Source: an uncultured Collinsella sp. (GTDB taxonomy: Bacteria; Actinomycetota; Coriobacteriia; Coriobacteriales; Coriobacteriaceae). Taken from it: a stretch of 64,000 bases of DNA. Where the stretch lies: positions 1-64,000 of the forward strand of contig USHA01000001.1 in the NCBI GenBank assembly GCA_900554325.1. The letters run 5' to 3'. Positions within the stretch are counted from its first letter, which is position 1. Each line of letters begins with the position of its first letter. This document shows, piece by piece, positions 8,049 to 17,354 of the stretch. A program made the translations under genes and the position numbers. The notes beneath the pieces were generated by a model. The model saw only the letters and a list, made by a program, of their open reading frames with translations. It was not told where the DNA came from and searched no databases.

Positions 8049-8912
8049 CTATTGTACGCCGTTGGGATAGGCAATGCGCGCGGCAAGGCACTCAAGCGCC
8101 AGCACCAGGGCAAAGCCGCAGCTCACGTCACTCAAAAAATGCGCACCTATCACGATGCGCCCAAAGGCGACGAGCGCCGCGATCACAGCCGCCGCCCAAA
8201 AAATCACGCGGCGACGCGACGGTTTTTCCTTAAAGGCTGCCGCGGGAAGCCCGGCGAGCATAAGGCCGATCGCCGCATGCGCCGTGTGTCCGCTCGCAAA
8301 CGACTTGAACCCGTCCTTGATCACGCCGGCGGCGATATAGGTCCACTTGTCGGGATTGCCGATCACCCACCACGGCTGAAAATTGAGCCCCGGCGTGACC
8401 TCGATCACGCGCATGCGCGGGCGCGACCACAGTGGCTTGACGATCACGTTGAGGATGATGGCCTGAGCGATCCACACGGCAAGCACCATCAACGCCCAGC
8501 GCGTGAGTTCGTCGGGCTCGGTCGTGCGCGTGAGGCGATAGACGATAAGGTTGGCAGCGATGACCAGCACAAACGTCAGCACCAACTGAGCCGCAATGAG
8601 TTTACCGCCAACCCTCAGGGACGAAACGATCTCGTAGCCGGTCAGGCCAACGTTGACGAGGATGCCGAGCGCGGCAAGCCATTTGCTGCCCCTGGAGTCG
8701 GGACGCACCGCGCGCACGAGCATAACGCCCGCGATGCTCGCCGTCAGCTCAAACGGCAACTCGCCAGCGGCCTCGATAAAGCGGCCGTACATGCTGCCGA
8801 TGTTGAACAGCGCGCTCGAGATCTGATAATCGAAGAAACTGCCCACGCCCAGACAAAGACACAGGACAACCGCGATAGCGGCGGCGTCTTTCTTGTAGAT
8901 GTACCCGAACAT
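8049..8912 (-). CDS. PAP2-family membrane phosphatase
   Basis: A 287-aa polytopic membrane protein with the three PAP2 signature motifs in the C-terminal half: KPLWSRPRMR, SGHTAH and GRIVIGAHFLSDV. The two histidines and the arginine needed for catalysis are present. Five or six hydrophobic segments flank them. Family members dephosphorylate undecaprenyl pyrophosphate, phosphatidic acid or similar lipids. The start at 8912 follows GAAAGGAAAGC. It follows mfd on the same strand with an 87-bp gap. Confidence 0.88.
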   Translation of the reverse strand: MFGYIYKKDAAAIAVVLCLCLGVGSFFDYQISSALFNIGSMYGRFIEAAGELPFELTASIAGVMLVRAVRPDSRGSKWLAALGILVNVGLTGYEIVSSLRVGGKLIAAQLVLTFVLVIAANLIVYRLTRTTEPDELTRWALMVLAVWIAQAIILNVIVKPLWSRPRMRVIEVTPGLNFQPWWVIGNPDKWTYIAAGVIKDGFKSFASGHTAHAAIGLMLAGLPAAAFKEKPSRRRVIFWAAAVIAALVAFGRIVIGAHFLSDVSCGFALVLALECLAARIAYPNGVQ

Positions 8913-8999
8913 GCTTTCCTTTCGATGGGGCTGGAATCAACCTGCGAGGTGGCGGGCAAAGAACAACTGGTAGCTCTGCCCCGCCACGCCCCCTACTTG

Positions 9000-11900
9000 T
9001 TAGTCATCGTCGCTCGCGCCTAATTGCTGCAGCAGCATGAGTGCCGCGGCCACGGGGCCGGTGCCGTCGTTGGCGTCGAGACCGCGACCCAGGCCGCTGC
9101 CCGCGCCGGCGCCCGCCTTGTAGGGCACCGACAACTTGCGGCTCTTGGGGAAGTTCACCGCGCCATAGCGGGTCTTAAGCTCAAAGGCCACCTTCTTGGG
9201 CACGTCGACGCCCAAAAACGTGATGCGACCGCCGCTGAGCGTGACGCTCTCGAGCCCCAGGCGCTCGCCGCGAATGCGGATGCGCGCGCGATTGAACAGG
9301 TTGAGTCCCGCCAACGGCAGCTCACCATGCGCGGCCTCGGTCTCTTCCTGCACCTCGTCAATGCTCTCCAGGTCCTCGGCCGCTGCGAGCTTACGGTACA
9401 CGAGCACGCGCTGGTCCACCGCCGGCAGGTACTCCTCGGACAAGAAGTAGTCGGCCGGCAGGTTAATACCCACGCTCGCCGCCTCCACGCCGGCGTCGTC
9501 ATCGCCGCGCGCCTCGGCCACGGCCTGGCCCAGCATCTGCGTAAACAGATCAAAGCCCACGCTCGACAGGTTGCCGTGCTGCTCGGCTCCCATAAGCGAA
9601 CCGGCGCCACGGATCTCTAGGTCGCGCATGGCGATGCGCATGCCGCTGCCCAGGTCCTGGAACTCGGAAAGTGCGGTCAGGCGCGCCGTTGCCTCCTCGG
9701 TGAGCGGCAGCTCGCCGGGGAACATAAAGTACGCGTAGGCCTGCGTGGCAGAGCGGCCCACACGGCCCTTGAGCTGGTAGAGCTGCGCCAGGCCCAACCG
9801 CTGCGAGTCCTCGATGATCAGCGTGTTGGCGCTCGCGTTGTCGATGCCGCTCTCCACGATGGTGGTGGCGATGAGCACGTCGATCTTCTTGGTGGCGAAC
9901 TGCACCATCACGTCCTCGACCTCGCGCGGGCTCATCTTGCCGTGCGCCACGCCGATGCGCGCCTCGGGCGCGGCCTCCAGCACGCGCTCAACGGCGTCGT
10001 CGATGGTCTTCACGCGGTTGGACACGTAGTAGACCTGGCCGCCGCGGCCGATCTCCAAACGAATGGCCGCGCTCACCACATCGGGGTCGTACTCGCCCAC
10101 GTGCACCGCCACGGGGCGACGGCCGGTGGGCGGCGTGGTGATGAGGCTCATATCGCGCACGCCGCTCATGGCCATCTGCATCGTGCGCGGGATGGGCGTC
10201 GCGGAGAGCGTGAGCACGTCGATCTGCTCGCGCATGTTCTTGAGCTGCTCCTTGTGCTGCACGCCGAAACGCTGCTCCTCGTCGATGATCACCAGGCCGA
10301 GCTCATGCGGGTTGACGTCGGCGGAGAGCAGGCGGTGGGTGCCGATGAGCACGTCGACGCGCCCCTCGGCGAAGGCCGCGAGCGCGCGGCGCTGCTGCGC
10401 GGGGGTACGGAAGCGCGATAGGACCTCGACCTCCACGCCGAACGGCGCGAAGCGCTCGAAGAACGTCTCGTAATGCTGCTGCGCCAAGATGGTCGTGGGG
10501 CACAGCACCATGACCTGGCGGCCGCCGTCCACGCACTTGAACGCCGCGCGCAGGGCAACCTCGGTCTTGCCGAAGCCCACGTCGCCGCAGAGCAGGCGGT
10601 CCATGGGCTTGGTCGATTCCATGTCCGCCTTGATGTCGGCGATGGCGTCGAGCTGGTCGCGCGTCTCGTCGTAGGGGAAGCTCTCCTCCATCTCGACCTG
10701 GGTCGCGCTGTCGGGTCCGAAGGCGAAGCCCGTGATCGAGCTGCGACGCGTGTACAGGTCGACGAGGTCGAAGGCGAGCTTCTTGGCGCTCTTGCGCGCC
10801 TTGGTGGTGGCGCGGCTCCAGTCGGCCGTATTGAGGCGCGTGAGGCGAGGGTTGTCGCCGTCGGGGCCGACGTAGCGCGTGATGCGGTCGACCTGCTCGA
10901 GCGGGACGTAGAGCTTGTCGCCCCCCGCGTATTCCAGCAGGAAGTAGTCGCGCTCCTTGCCGGCGACCTCCTGGCGGACGATCTCGGAGAACAGGGCAAC
11001 GCCGTGCGTGCTGTGAACCACGTAGTCACCCGGCTTGAAGGGGAAGGTGACCTCGGTGATGTCCACGCGCCGGTGCGCGCGCCCGCGCTTGCCGTCCATG
11101 CGCGCGTTGAGGTCGGCGAGGCTGAAGACGGCGAGATGCGCCGCGGGGACCACGACTCCGGACGGGATGGGGGCGTCGACGAAGGTCATCCTGCCGCGCG
11201 TCAACGTGGGGACGACGCGCTCCCCGCCCTCATCGATGCCGCGCGCATTGAGCGCATCCACGTCGCGCTTGAGGAGCTCGACGCGAACGCGCGCCCCGCC
11301 CACGGCGCCGGCGTTCTCGGGCGCCGCCTGGAGGGACTCCTCGAACGGGATGTTCTCATCGGTGAAGGAGAGCTCCATCGACTCGCGCGCGCCGCGGTCG
11401 GGAATCGCGAACACGCAGGCGAAGCGGTTGTTGACAACCTCCTGGATCCGGCTCATGAAGCGGTTGTCCGAACCCGCGAGGGCCGGCTGCTCGATCTTGA
11501 GCTCCGCCGTCACCGATCCGCCCGCACGGATGAGGCTTACGTAGTTGAGGCGCTGCTGACGCCCAAAGTCAAGCTCTTGAGGCCGCACGTAGAGCCCGTC
11601 GAGGCGCGCGATCTTCGCGTCGGCCGCGCGATGCTCGAGGTCCTCGTACGCGCGCGAGCAGTCATCGAACAGCGAGCGCGGTTCGGACAAGATGACCAGT
11701 GCATCGGGATGCACGTGCGCGAGAGGGCTCACGGTCTCGCCGTAAAGCAGGGGCAAAAAGCGCTCGAGCTCGGGCGTGACAACGCGCGCCTCGACCAGCT
11801 CGAGCAGGGCTGCCAGCTCGGTGTCGTCCTGGGCGGGCAGGTACAGCGCGGCGGAGATCCGCCTCACCGCCTCATCGGTGAGGGCAAGCTCGCGCACGGG

Positions 11901-12572
11901 GCTGATCTCGACCGAATCCTCGTCGCCGATCGTCTGACCGGTCGATGCCACCATCAGGCGGATGCGGTCGATCTCGTCGCCGAAGAACTCGATGCGCACC
12001 GGCGCGGTCGCTTGGGCCGCCCAGATGTCAACGGCATCGCCCAGCACACGGAACAGGCCCGGGGCATCCGCCGCGTCCGCACGGGTGTAGCCCATCGAGA
12101 CGAGTTGCCCGGGAACCTCCTCAAAGGCAACTTCCTCTCCCACGGAATACGTGCGGGACGCCCAGTACCGGCTCTCGAGCGGCGGGACGCATCGCAGGAG
12201 CGAGCGGGCGGATGCGACCATGATGCAGGCGTCGCCGCGCGCGATCCTCGCGAGCGCGGCGCAACGGGCGGCGACCACGGCGTCATCGGGCTCGGCGTTC
12301 TTCCACGGATAATCCTTGCGTTCGGGGAAGCGCACAACACGATCCGCACCCACATACGCCGCAATGGAGCGCGCAGCGCGGTCGGCCGCGTCCTCACCCG
12401 AGACGATGTACACCGTGGGGCGAGGCCGGCGGGCGAACTGGGCCGCCACCGCGAGGGTGCGGCCCGACTGGGAGATCGCGAGCGTGGCGTCCTCTCCCGC
12501 CATGAGCGCCGCGTCGATGTCCTGAAGCGCCTCGGCGGTATAGAGCTGCGCGGCGATACGGTGAATGAGCAT
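9000..12572 (-). CDS. mfd: Transcription-repair coupling factor Mfd
   Basis: SF2 ATPase of 1190 aa that removes stalled RNA polymerase and recruits UvrA. The N-terminal UvrB-like domain is followed by the RNA-polymerase-interacting domain (FKPGDYVVHSTHGVALFSEI and LEYAGGDKLYVPLEQVDRI) and the RecG-like translocase, with Walker A GDVGFGKTE near residue 660 and IIDEEQRFGV near 762. The C-terminal TRCF domain includes NLPADYFLSEEYLP. The tail after about residue 1150 has a Gly/Ala-rich stretch. An open frame begins at 12647, but the ATG at 12572 follows GAAAGGTG and matches the family N terminus. Confidence 0.97.
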   Translation of the reverse strand: MLIHRIAAQLYTAEALQDIDAALMAGEDATLAISQSGRTLAVAAQFARRPRPTVYIVSGEDAADRAARSIAAYVGADRVVRFPERKDYPWKNAEPDDAVVAARCAALARIARGDACIMVASARSLLRCVPPLESRYWASRTYSVGEEVAFEEVPGQLVSMGYTRADAADAPGLFRVLGDAVDIWAAQATAPVRIEFFGDEIDRIRLMVASTGQTIGDEDSVEISPVRELALTDEAVRRISAALYLPAQDDTELAALLELVEARVVTPELERFLPLLYGETVSPLAHVHPDALVILSEPRSLFDDCSRAYEDLEHRAADAKIARLDGLYVRPQELDFGRQQRLNYVSLIRAGGSVTAELKIEQPALAGSDNRFMSRIQEVVNNRFACVFAIPDRGARESMELSFTDENIPFEESLQAAPENAGAVGGARVRVELLKRDVDALNARGIDEGGERVVPTLTRGRMTFVDAPIPSGVVVPAAHLAVFSLADLNARMDGKRGRAHRRVDITEVTFPFKPGDYVVHSTHGVALFSEIVRQEVAGKERDYFLLEYAGGDKLYVPLEQVDRITRYVGPDGDNPRLTRLNTADWSRATTKARKSAKKLAFDLVDLYTRRSSITGFAFGPDSATQVEMEESFPYDETRDQLDAIADIKADMESTKPMDRLLCGDVGFGKTEVALRAAFKCVDGGRQVMVLCPTTILAQQHYETFFERFAPFGVEVEVLSRFRTPAQQRRALAAFAEGRVDVLIGTHRLLSADVNPHELGLVIIDEEQRFGVQHKEQLKNMREQIDVLTLSATPIPRTMQMAMSGVRDMSLITTPPTGRRPVAVHVGEYDPDVVSAAIRLEIGRGGQVYYVSNRVKTIDDAVERVLEAAPEARIGVAHGKMSPREVEDVMVQFATKKIDVLIATTIVESGIDNASANTLIIEDSQRLGLAQLYQLKGRVGRSATQAYAYFMFPGELPLTEEATARLTALSEFQDLGSGMRIAMRDLEIRGAGSLMGAEQHGNLSSVGFDLFTQMLGQAVAEARGDDDAGVEAASVGINLPADYFLSEEYLPAVDQRVLVYRKLAAAEDLESIDEVQEETEAAHGELPLAGLNLFNRARIRIRGERLGLESVTLSGGRITFLGVDVPKKVAFELKTRYGAVNFPKSRKLSVPYKAGAGAGSGLGRGLDANDGTGPVAAALMLLQQLGASDDD

Positions 12573-12597
12573 GGGGGCACCTTTCCGACGCCAAACA

Positions 12598-12623
12598 CCC
12601 GCCCAAACGCGAGCTTGGGCGGG
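12598..12623 (-). terminator. Hairpin between nth and mfd
   Basis: CCCGCCCAA (12598-12606) pairs with TTGGGCGGG (12615-12623). It lies 26 bp upstream of the mfd start. It may end nth transcription or structure the mfd leader; no strong T run follows. The rest of 12624-12809 shows nothing recognisable. Confidence 0.5.
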
Positions 12624-12809
12624 AGTTCGACGCATTCGTATGTTCAAATCATCCTACCGCAAGATGCCCACCGGTCGAAAAACGATTTGCTGCAGTCCGA
12701 GCTGCCCATCTCGCGCTCATCGATATTGCTGAAAGCCTCTTCCTGCGGTTGTGCCTTTAAGAAGCTCGTCCACCTGAGAATTCGCGCTTGCGCTGCAACA
12801 TATCGAGTG

Positions 12810-13472
12810 CTACCCCACCTTGGCACTCGGACAGATGTCAGCCAGAGGGCACTCCCCACACAAAGGCTTGCGGGCATCGCAGATCTCGCGACCCAGCATG
12901 ATCCATTGGTGGTTCACGTCGTTCCAGTACTCGCGGGGGAGGATCTTCAAGAGGTCCTGCTCCGTCTTGAGCGGTTCCTTCTCGTGTGTTTTGGGCGAGA
13001 GCTTGAGGCGGTGCGCGATGCGGTTCACGTGCGTGTCGACCGCGATGCCGTCCACGATGCCGTACCCTACGTTGAGCACGATGTTGGCCGTCTTGCGCCC
13101 CACACCCGGGAGCTTCACAAGCTCCTTCATCTCATTCGGGACCACGCCGCCGTAATCCGCCACGATCATCTGGGCGCATTCGATGCAGTGCTTCGCCTTG
13201 GTCTTGTAGAAGCCGAGGGACTTGATGACCTCCGAGAGCTCCTCGTACGTCGCACCCGCCATCGCCTCGGGCGTGGGCCAGCGGCGGAACAGCTCCGGCG
13301 TGACTTTGTTCACCTGGGCATCCGTCGTCTGCGCCGACAGCAAGACAGCGATGACCAGCCTGAACGGGGTCTCATGGTCCAAAAAGCACTCGACCGGCCC
13401 GTATCGCTCGTTCAAACGACGGCACGTCTCGATCGCGCGTTCGCGCTTTGCCGCATTCGTCTCACGTGGCAT
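12810..13472 (-). CDS. nth: Endonuclease III
   Basis: DNA glycosylase/AP lyase for oxidised pyrimidines, 220 aa. The helix-hairpin-helix LPGVGRKTANIVL carries the catalytic lysine, and VDTHVNRI the catalytic aspartate. The C terminus has a 4Fe-4S ligand set C-x6-C-x2-C-x5-C in CDARKPLCGECPLADIC. The open frame extends about 100 codons upstream into lgt, but the ATG at 13472 (MPRETNAAKRE) follows GAGGAG and gives the family N terminus. It lies 35 bp downstream of lgt. Confidence 0.95.
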   Translation of the reverse strand: MPRETNAAKRERAIETCRRLNERYGPVECFLDHETPFRLVIAVLLSAQTTDAQVNKVTPELFRRWPTPEAMAGATYEELSEVIKSLGFYKTKAKHCIECAQMIVADYGGVVPNEMKELVKLPGVGRKTANIVLNVGYGIVDGIAVDTHVNRIAHRLKLSPKTHEKEPLKTEQDLLKILPREYWNDVNHQWIMLGREICDARKPLCGECPLADICPSAKVG

Positions 13473-13507
13473 CCGCCTTGGCTCCTCTCTTTTAAAGACG
13501 CTGACAC

Positions 13508-14329
13508 CTAGAGATGCTGCGGTCGTTTGAAATGGAACGCGAACACGAGCAACACCGCTCCCGCCACGATGAGCGGCAAACTCAGGAGCTGGCCCATGGT
13601 GAGCCAGCCGCCAAACAGGTACCCAAGCTGCGCATCGGGCAGTCGTACGAATTCGATTAAAAACCGCACGATACCGTAGCCGAGTACGAACGTCCCCATA
13701 ATGGAGCCCTGCGGCGGCGTCTTTTTTCGACGGCTCAGCAGGTAGAGCACGGCAAACAGCACAATGCCCTCGAGACACGCCTCGTAGAGCTGACTCGGAT
13801 GGCGCGGAATGTCGCCGGCAGCCCCGCCGAACACCACACCCCAGGGAAGATCGGTGGGCTTACCCCACAGTTCGCCGTTTACAAAGTTCGCGCACCGCCC
13901 CAAGCACAGCGCCAAGGGCACCCCCACGAACGCCGCATCGGCGATGGTCAGCGGCGACAGCCGCAATACGCGACAGGCAATGAGGCCGCCGATGATGCCG
14001 CCCACAAGCCCGCCGTGAAAACTCATCCCATTGATGCCATGCCCGTTCGACCCAAAGATGATCTCGAGCGGGTGCTCAAAGTAATACCCATTGCTGTAGA
14101 ACAGCACGTAGAACAGCCTGCCGCCAATCAACAGGCCAAAGACCACCGAGACCACAAGCGTCATGGCGTCGTCGATGGTAATGGCCATATCCCAGCGCTT
14201 GAGCGTACGGTACATCACCACGCCCGCCAGCAGCGCACCCACCATATAGGCAAGGCCATACCAATACACGGTGAAGGGTCCCGCAGAAAATGCGACGGGG
14301 TCGAGGCTGTGATAGAGCTCGTTGAGCAT
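13508..14329 (-). CDS. lgt: Prolipoprotein diacylglyceryl transferase
   Basis: Integral membrane enzyme that transfers diacylglycerol to the lipobox cysteine of prolipoproteins, 273 aa. It has seven or so membrane segments, the GMSFHGGLVGGIIGG block and the Lgt signature GRCANFVNGELWGKP. The start at 14329 follows AGGAG with a nine-base spacer. It precedes nth and follows a terminator at 14390-14423. Confidence 0.96.
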   Translation of the reverse strand: MLNELYHSLDPVAFSAGPFTVYWYGLAYMVGALLAGVVMYRTLKRWDMAITIDDAMTLVVSVVFGLLIGGRLFYVLFYSNGYYFEHPLEIIFGSNGHGINGMSFHGGLVGGIIGGLIACRVLRLSPLTIADAAFVGVPLALCLGRCANFVNGELWGKPTDLPWGVVFGGAAGDIPRHPSQLYEACLEGIVLFAVLYLLSRRKKTPPQGSIMGTFVLGYGIVRFLIEFVRLPDAQLGYLFGGWLTMGQLLSLPLIVAGAVLLVFAFHFKRPQHL

Positions 14330-14389
14330 GAATGGCCACTCCTATGAGATACGCGCCGAGACGCATGCCCGGCGCGCGAACGGAAAAGA

Positions 14390-14423
14390 AAGGGTCCCGA
14401 CGGGCGGCGCCTTCGGGACCCTT
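14390..14423 (-). terminator. Terminator after the NifU-like gene
   Basis: AAGGGTCCCG pairs perfectly with CGGGACCCTT around a GC-rich loop. On the minus strand it is followed by TCTTTTCC. It separates the NifU-like gene from lgt. Confidence 0.85.
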
Positions 14424-14432
14424 GTGCAAACC

Positions 14433-14714
14433 CTAGAACGGAGCGTACTCGTCGTACAGGTCGTTGGCCGCATCGGCGCCGCCACCCACCTGCTCAACGC
14501 GAGTCACACCGGGCACGTGCTCCTTGAGGATGCGCTCGATGCCCATCGACAAGGTGAGCGAGCTCATGGGGCAACCTGCGCAGGCGCCCTGCAGCTCAAG
14601 CTGCACCACGCCATCCTCAGTCACGCCCACATATGCCATGTCGCCGCCATCGGCCTGCAAGTTGGGTCGAATCTGCTCGAGCACTTCAAGCAGCAGCTGT
14701 TCGTTCACCGCCAT
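14433..14714 (-). CDS. NifU-like C-terminal-domain Fe-S scaffold protein
   Basis: A 93-aa protein made only of the NifU C-terminal (Nfu) domain. It contains IRPNLQADGGDMAYVGV and the cluster-binding GACAGCPMSS with CxxC, followed by a GIERILKEHVPGV helix. Such proteins carry Fe-S clusters for transfer to target enzymes. The ATG at 14714 (MAVNEQLLLEVLEQI) fits the domain boundary better than the codon ten residues upstream. Confidence 0.9.
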   Translation of the reverse strand: MAVNEQLLLEVLEQIRPNLQADGGDMAYVGVTEDGVVQLELQGACAGCPMSSLTLSMGIERILKEHVPGVTRVEQVGGGADAANDLYDEYAPF

Positions 14715-15047
14715 GTGCAGTCCCTTCTCCAAACGCAGCTGCACACTCCGCCGCCGCGCGTCATTCGTTGTTCACGGGCATCGCGCCCGCGTGTGGAGAC
14801 ACTATACCACGCTCCCCCATGTGCCGTTCCGCACTCAGCCGTAGAGGGTCATCCTCCGCAGATTCGCAGATGCGTCGATGTGCGCCAAACCAGCTCGCCG
14901 CGAACGCCGTCGGCGTCCCCCGTTGCCGTTCCCCGTTCTGCCATCGCCCTCTATGCAAAAGCGGGCGCGCCTCCAGTTGGAGCGTACCCGCCATTGTGGC
15001 ACTACAGTATCGCATCGCCACGAGGGCCATACCGGGGGGGGCAGGCG
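14715..15047. other. Intergenic region with the protease-gene terminator
   Basis: This 333-bp gap holds the upstream region of the NifU-like gene and the terminator at 14961-14991. A run of eight G lies at 15034-15041 just 3' of the protease gene. I see no coding sequence here. Confidence 0.5.
14961..14991 (-). terminator. Terminator after the HtrA-like protease gene
   Basis: GCGGG pairs with CCCGC, with further pairs CGC/GCG inside. TTTTG follows on the minus strand. Confidence 0.65.
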
Positions 15048-16388
15048 CTAGAACCCTCCGCGGCCACCCATGTACTGCTCGAGATACCGGAGGAACTCCT
15101 CCTCGGTCATGCCGCCGCTCGAACCGTTGCCGTCGGAAGCGTCCTGCTGCTCGGCCTGCAACGCCTCGTCAGATCCGAGTTCAACCTCGATCTCCTTCTC
15201 GTCCTTACCACGCATCACGGTGAGAGTGACCTTGTCTCCCACCTCGTGCTCACGCAAGGCGATAATCAGGCCGTCGGCGGAAGAGATGGGCTCGCCGTCC
15301 ACCGCCGTCACGATGTCGCCTGCTTCGATCCCCGCAGTTGCGGCAGGACCATCGGCAGTGACCTCGGCAACATAGGCGCCGCTATCGACTGCAAGGTTGT
15401 TCTGACGCGCGTTATAGGCGTTCACACTCATAAGCGAGGCGCCCAGGTACGGATGAACAGGCGTTTCGCCGGCGATGATCTGATGCGCGATGTTGATGGC
15501 GTAATTCACCGGAATGGCAAAGCCCACGCCAGAGCTCGAGCCAGAATAAGACTCAATCACGGAATTGATACCGATGAGCTTGCCCTCGTCGTTCACGAGA
15601 GCGCCACCGGAGTTACCGGGGTTGATGGCGGCGTCGGTCTGGATCATGTTCGCGTAAATGGAGGTGCCGCCCGTGCTCTGAAGTGCGGTGGAACGGTACA
15701 GAGCGGAGACGATACCCGTCGAGACGGACTGCTCGTTGCCAAAGGGGCTACCGATTGCCATGACCCACTCACCCACGGTGAGATCATCGGAGTCGGCGAG
15801 GTCAATGGGCGTGAGATCGGCGTCCTCGGCGTCCTGGAGGCGGATCACGGCGAGGTCGCTCGACTCGTCCGTGCCCACAACCTCGGCCTCATAGCTGTCA
15901 CCACTGTCCGTGCGCGCCACCAAGGCGGACGCACCCTCAATTACGTGGTAGTTCGTGAGAATGTTGCCATCGGTGTCGAGGATGACGCCGCTACCGATGC
16001 CACCGGAGTCCTCGGTCTCGCCCTGAGCGGTGATCGACACCACAGATGGCAGAGCCTTGGCGGCAACGGCCTCCGAAAGCGTGGTGTCCTCGGGATCGAT
16101 CTCGATGGTCTGCGTGGCACCACTGACAGCAGACTCCACATTGGTGCCCGTAATGCGGAATGCGCCGGACATCACGAGCGCGATCACGAGCACGGATCCT
16201 ACGGCAAGACCGAGCAGGGATGCAAGGAAGATCGGAAGCTTGCGGCTCTTGGTCTTCACCACGGTACGCGTTTCGGTATGCATCGCGGGCATGACGGTGG
16301 TCTCCACCGTTGGCTCGGAGTGCGAAGCGAAATGCGGCTCATCCCCCGCAAGGCCGTCCGGGCGCTGCGGGGTCTTGTCGTCAATCAT
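15048..16388 (-). CDS. Membrane-anchored HtrA/DegP-type serine protease with PDZ domain
   Basis: Trypsin-like S1C protease for quality control outside the membrane, 446 aa. A charged N-terminal segment is followed by one membrane segment (about 51-76). The catalytic triad is His148 (TNYHVIEG), Asp178 (SSDLAVI) and Ser260 (GNSGGAL). A single PDZ domain occupies about 330-415, with AGDIVTAVDGEPI. The C terminus is Gly-rich (QYMGGRGGF). The ATG at 16388 follows AAAGGAACCTCC. It lies downstream of the GlnR-like gene but probably has its own promoter in the 205-bp gap. Confidence 0.93.
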   Translation of the reverse strand: MIDDKTPQRPDGLAGDEPHFASHSEPTVETTVMPAMHTETRTVVKTKSRKLPIFLASLLGLAVGSVLVIALVMSGAFRITGTNVESAVSGATQTIEIDPEDTTLSEAVAAKALPSVVSITAQGETEDSGGIGSGVILDTDGNILTNYHVIEGASALVARTDSGDSYEAEVVGTDESSDLAVIRLQDAEDADLTPIDLADSDDLTVGEWVMAIGSPFGNEQSVSTGIVSALYRSTALQSTGGTSIYANMIQTDAAINPGNSGGALVNDEGKLIGINSVIESYSGSSSGVGFAIPVNYAINIAHQIIAGETPVHPYLGASLMSVNAYNARQNNLAVDSGAYVAEVTADGPAATAGIEAGDIVTAVDGEPISSADGLIIALREHEVGDKVTLTVMRGKDEKEIEVELGSDEALQAEQQDASDGNGSSGGMTEEEFLRYLEQYMGGRGGF

Positions 16389-16593
16389 GGAGGTTCCTTT
16401 CAACGCTTTCAATCTCAACCGTTGTACCCCAAATACGAGGTTCAACCCCCCGAGAGTCGCGGACTTTAATCAAGTTGTAAGTACCATTAAGTCTTTCGAA
16501 AGGCACTCAGGCACTATACGCAACCCACAGCGCGAAAAGGCAACGCGCATGAAAAGGGGCGCGCGCCCTTCGGCACGAGCCCCGGCGCACACG

Positions 16594-17256
16594 TTATTCC
16601 TTAAACAGGTAGCCCACACCACGAACCGTGGAGATGTGACCGGCGATCTGCGGACCCACCTTGCTGCGAATTCGACGGATATGGACATCGACCGTACGCG
16701 TTCCGCCGCAATACTCGAAGCCCCACACGCGATGAAGCAGCACTTCGCGGCTGTACGCGCGGTTGGGATGCGTTGCCAGAAAGCTGAGCAACGAGTATTC
16801 CATAAGCGTGAGGTCAACCGGCTCGCCGTCGAGCGATACCTGGTAGGTGGCAAGGTTGATCGTGAGGTTGTCCACGGTGAGGACTTCGTCGACCGCGACG
16901 GTCTCGCCATCGCCCAAAAGCTGGCGGGCGCGCGCTTCGAGCTCGGCGTCACTTGCACCCGAGCAAATGAAATCGGAGCGGACATGAGAGGGAAGATGCA
17001 AGTCGGAGAGGTTCTCCTCATCCATCATGAGAAGCATGGGCACACCGCCGCGCTGCTCGAGCCACTTTGCCATGGCATCGACGCGATCGGAACGCACCCC
17101 ATCGCCATCGAGAATAAGGAGGTCGAAATCATGCGCTACGGCGGGCGAATCTGGGGTCGCAATATGCACCTCGACACCTAAGGACGAGGCGAGTGTTCGG
17201 ACGAAATCATGAAGTCGCGTGGTACGCGCCATGAATAGCACAGACTTTTCGGACAT
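16594..17256 (-). CDS. GlnR-like atypical OmpR-family response regulator
   Basis: A 220-aa protein with a receiver-like N domain and a C-terminal winged helix (about 122-218: LTLMEYSLLSFLATHPNRAY, RVWGFEYCGGTRTVDVHIRR, VRGVGYLF). The receiver keeps Asp50 (LLILD) but lacks the acidic pair after strand 1 (VLFMARTT) and the conserved lysine, so it is unlikely to be phosphorylated normally. This matches GlnR, the orphan nitrogen regulator of actinobacteria, and it lies directly downstream of a glutamine synthetase-like gene. The ATG at 17256 follows GGAGGTGTGAAT. Nitrogen control is inferred from family and position. Confidence 0.82.
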   Translation of the reverse strand: MSEKSVLFMARTTRLHDFVRTLASSLGVEVHIATPDSPAVAHDFDLLILDGDGVRSDRVDAMAKWLEQRGGVPMLLMMDEENLSDLHLPSHVRSDFICSGASDAELEARARQLLGDGETVAVDEVLTVDNLTINLATYQVSLDGEPVDLTLMEYSLLSFLATHPNRAYSREVLLHRVWGFEYCGGTRTVDVHIRRIRSKVGPQIAGHISTVRGVGYLFKE

Positions 17257-17354
17257 ATTCACACCTCCGACGGCATCATCATAACAAATAGGCAGGTCGA
17301 GCACGTACATGGCGGTGATATTCGGGCAAGGATCACCGACCGAGGCCCCACTCC

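Noticed and set aside
7608..9023. A 471-codon plus-strand frame
   Set aside because: It is antisense to the threonine aldolase and PAP2 genes and shows no conserved motif.
10473..13511. A 1012-codon open frame on the plus strand
   Set aside because: It is antisense to mfd and nth, has no family motifs, and the composition (Arg/Val/His/Ala rich) is typical of the antisense frame of a GC-rich gene.
15034..15041. G8 run, and C7 runs at 54791-54797 and 58183-58189, as slippage tracts
   Set aside because: They are short and lie outside coding frames or near gene ends, so a phase-variation role is not supported.
14322..16469. A 715-codon open frame on the plus strand
   Set aside because: It lies opposite the NifU-like gene and the HtrA protease, both of which have clear motifs and start sites.
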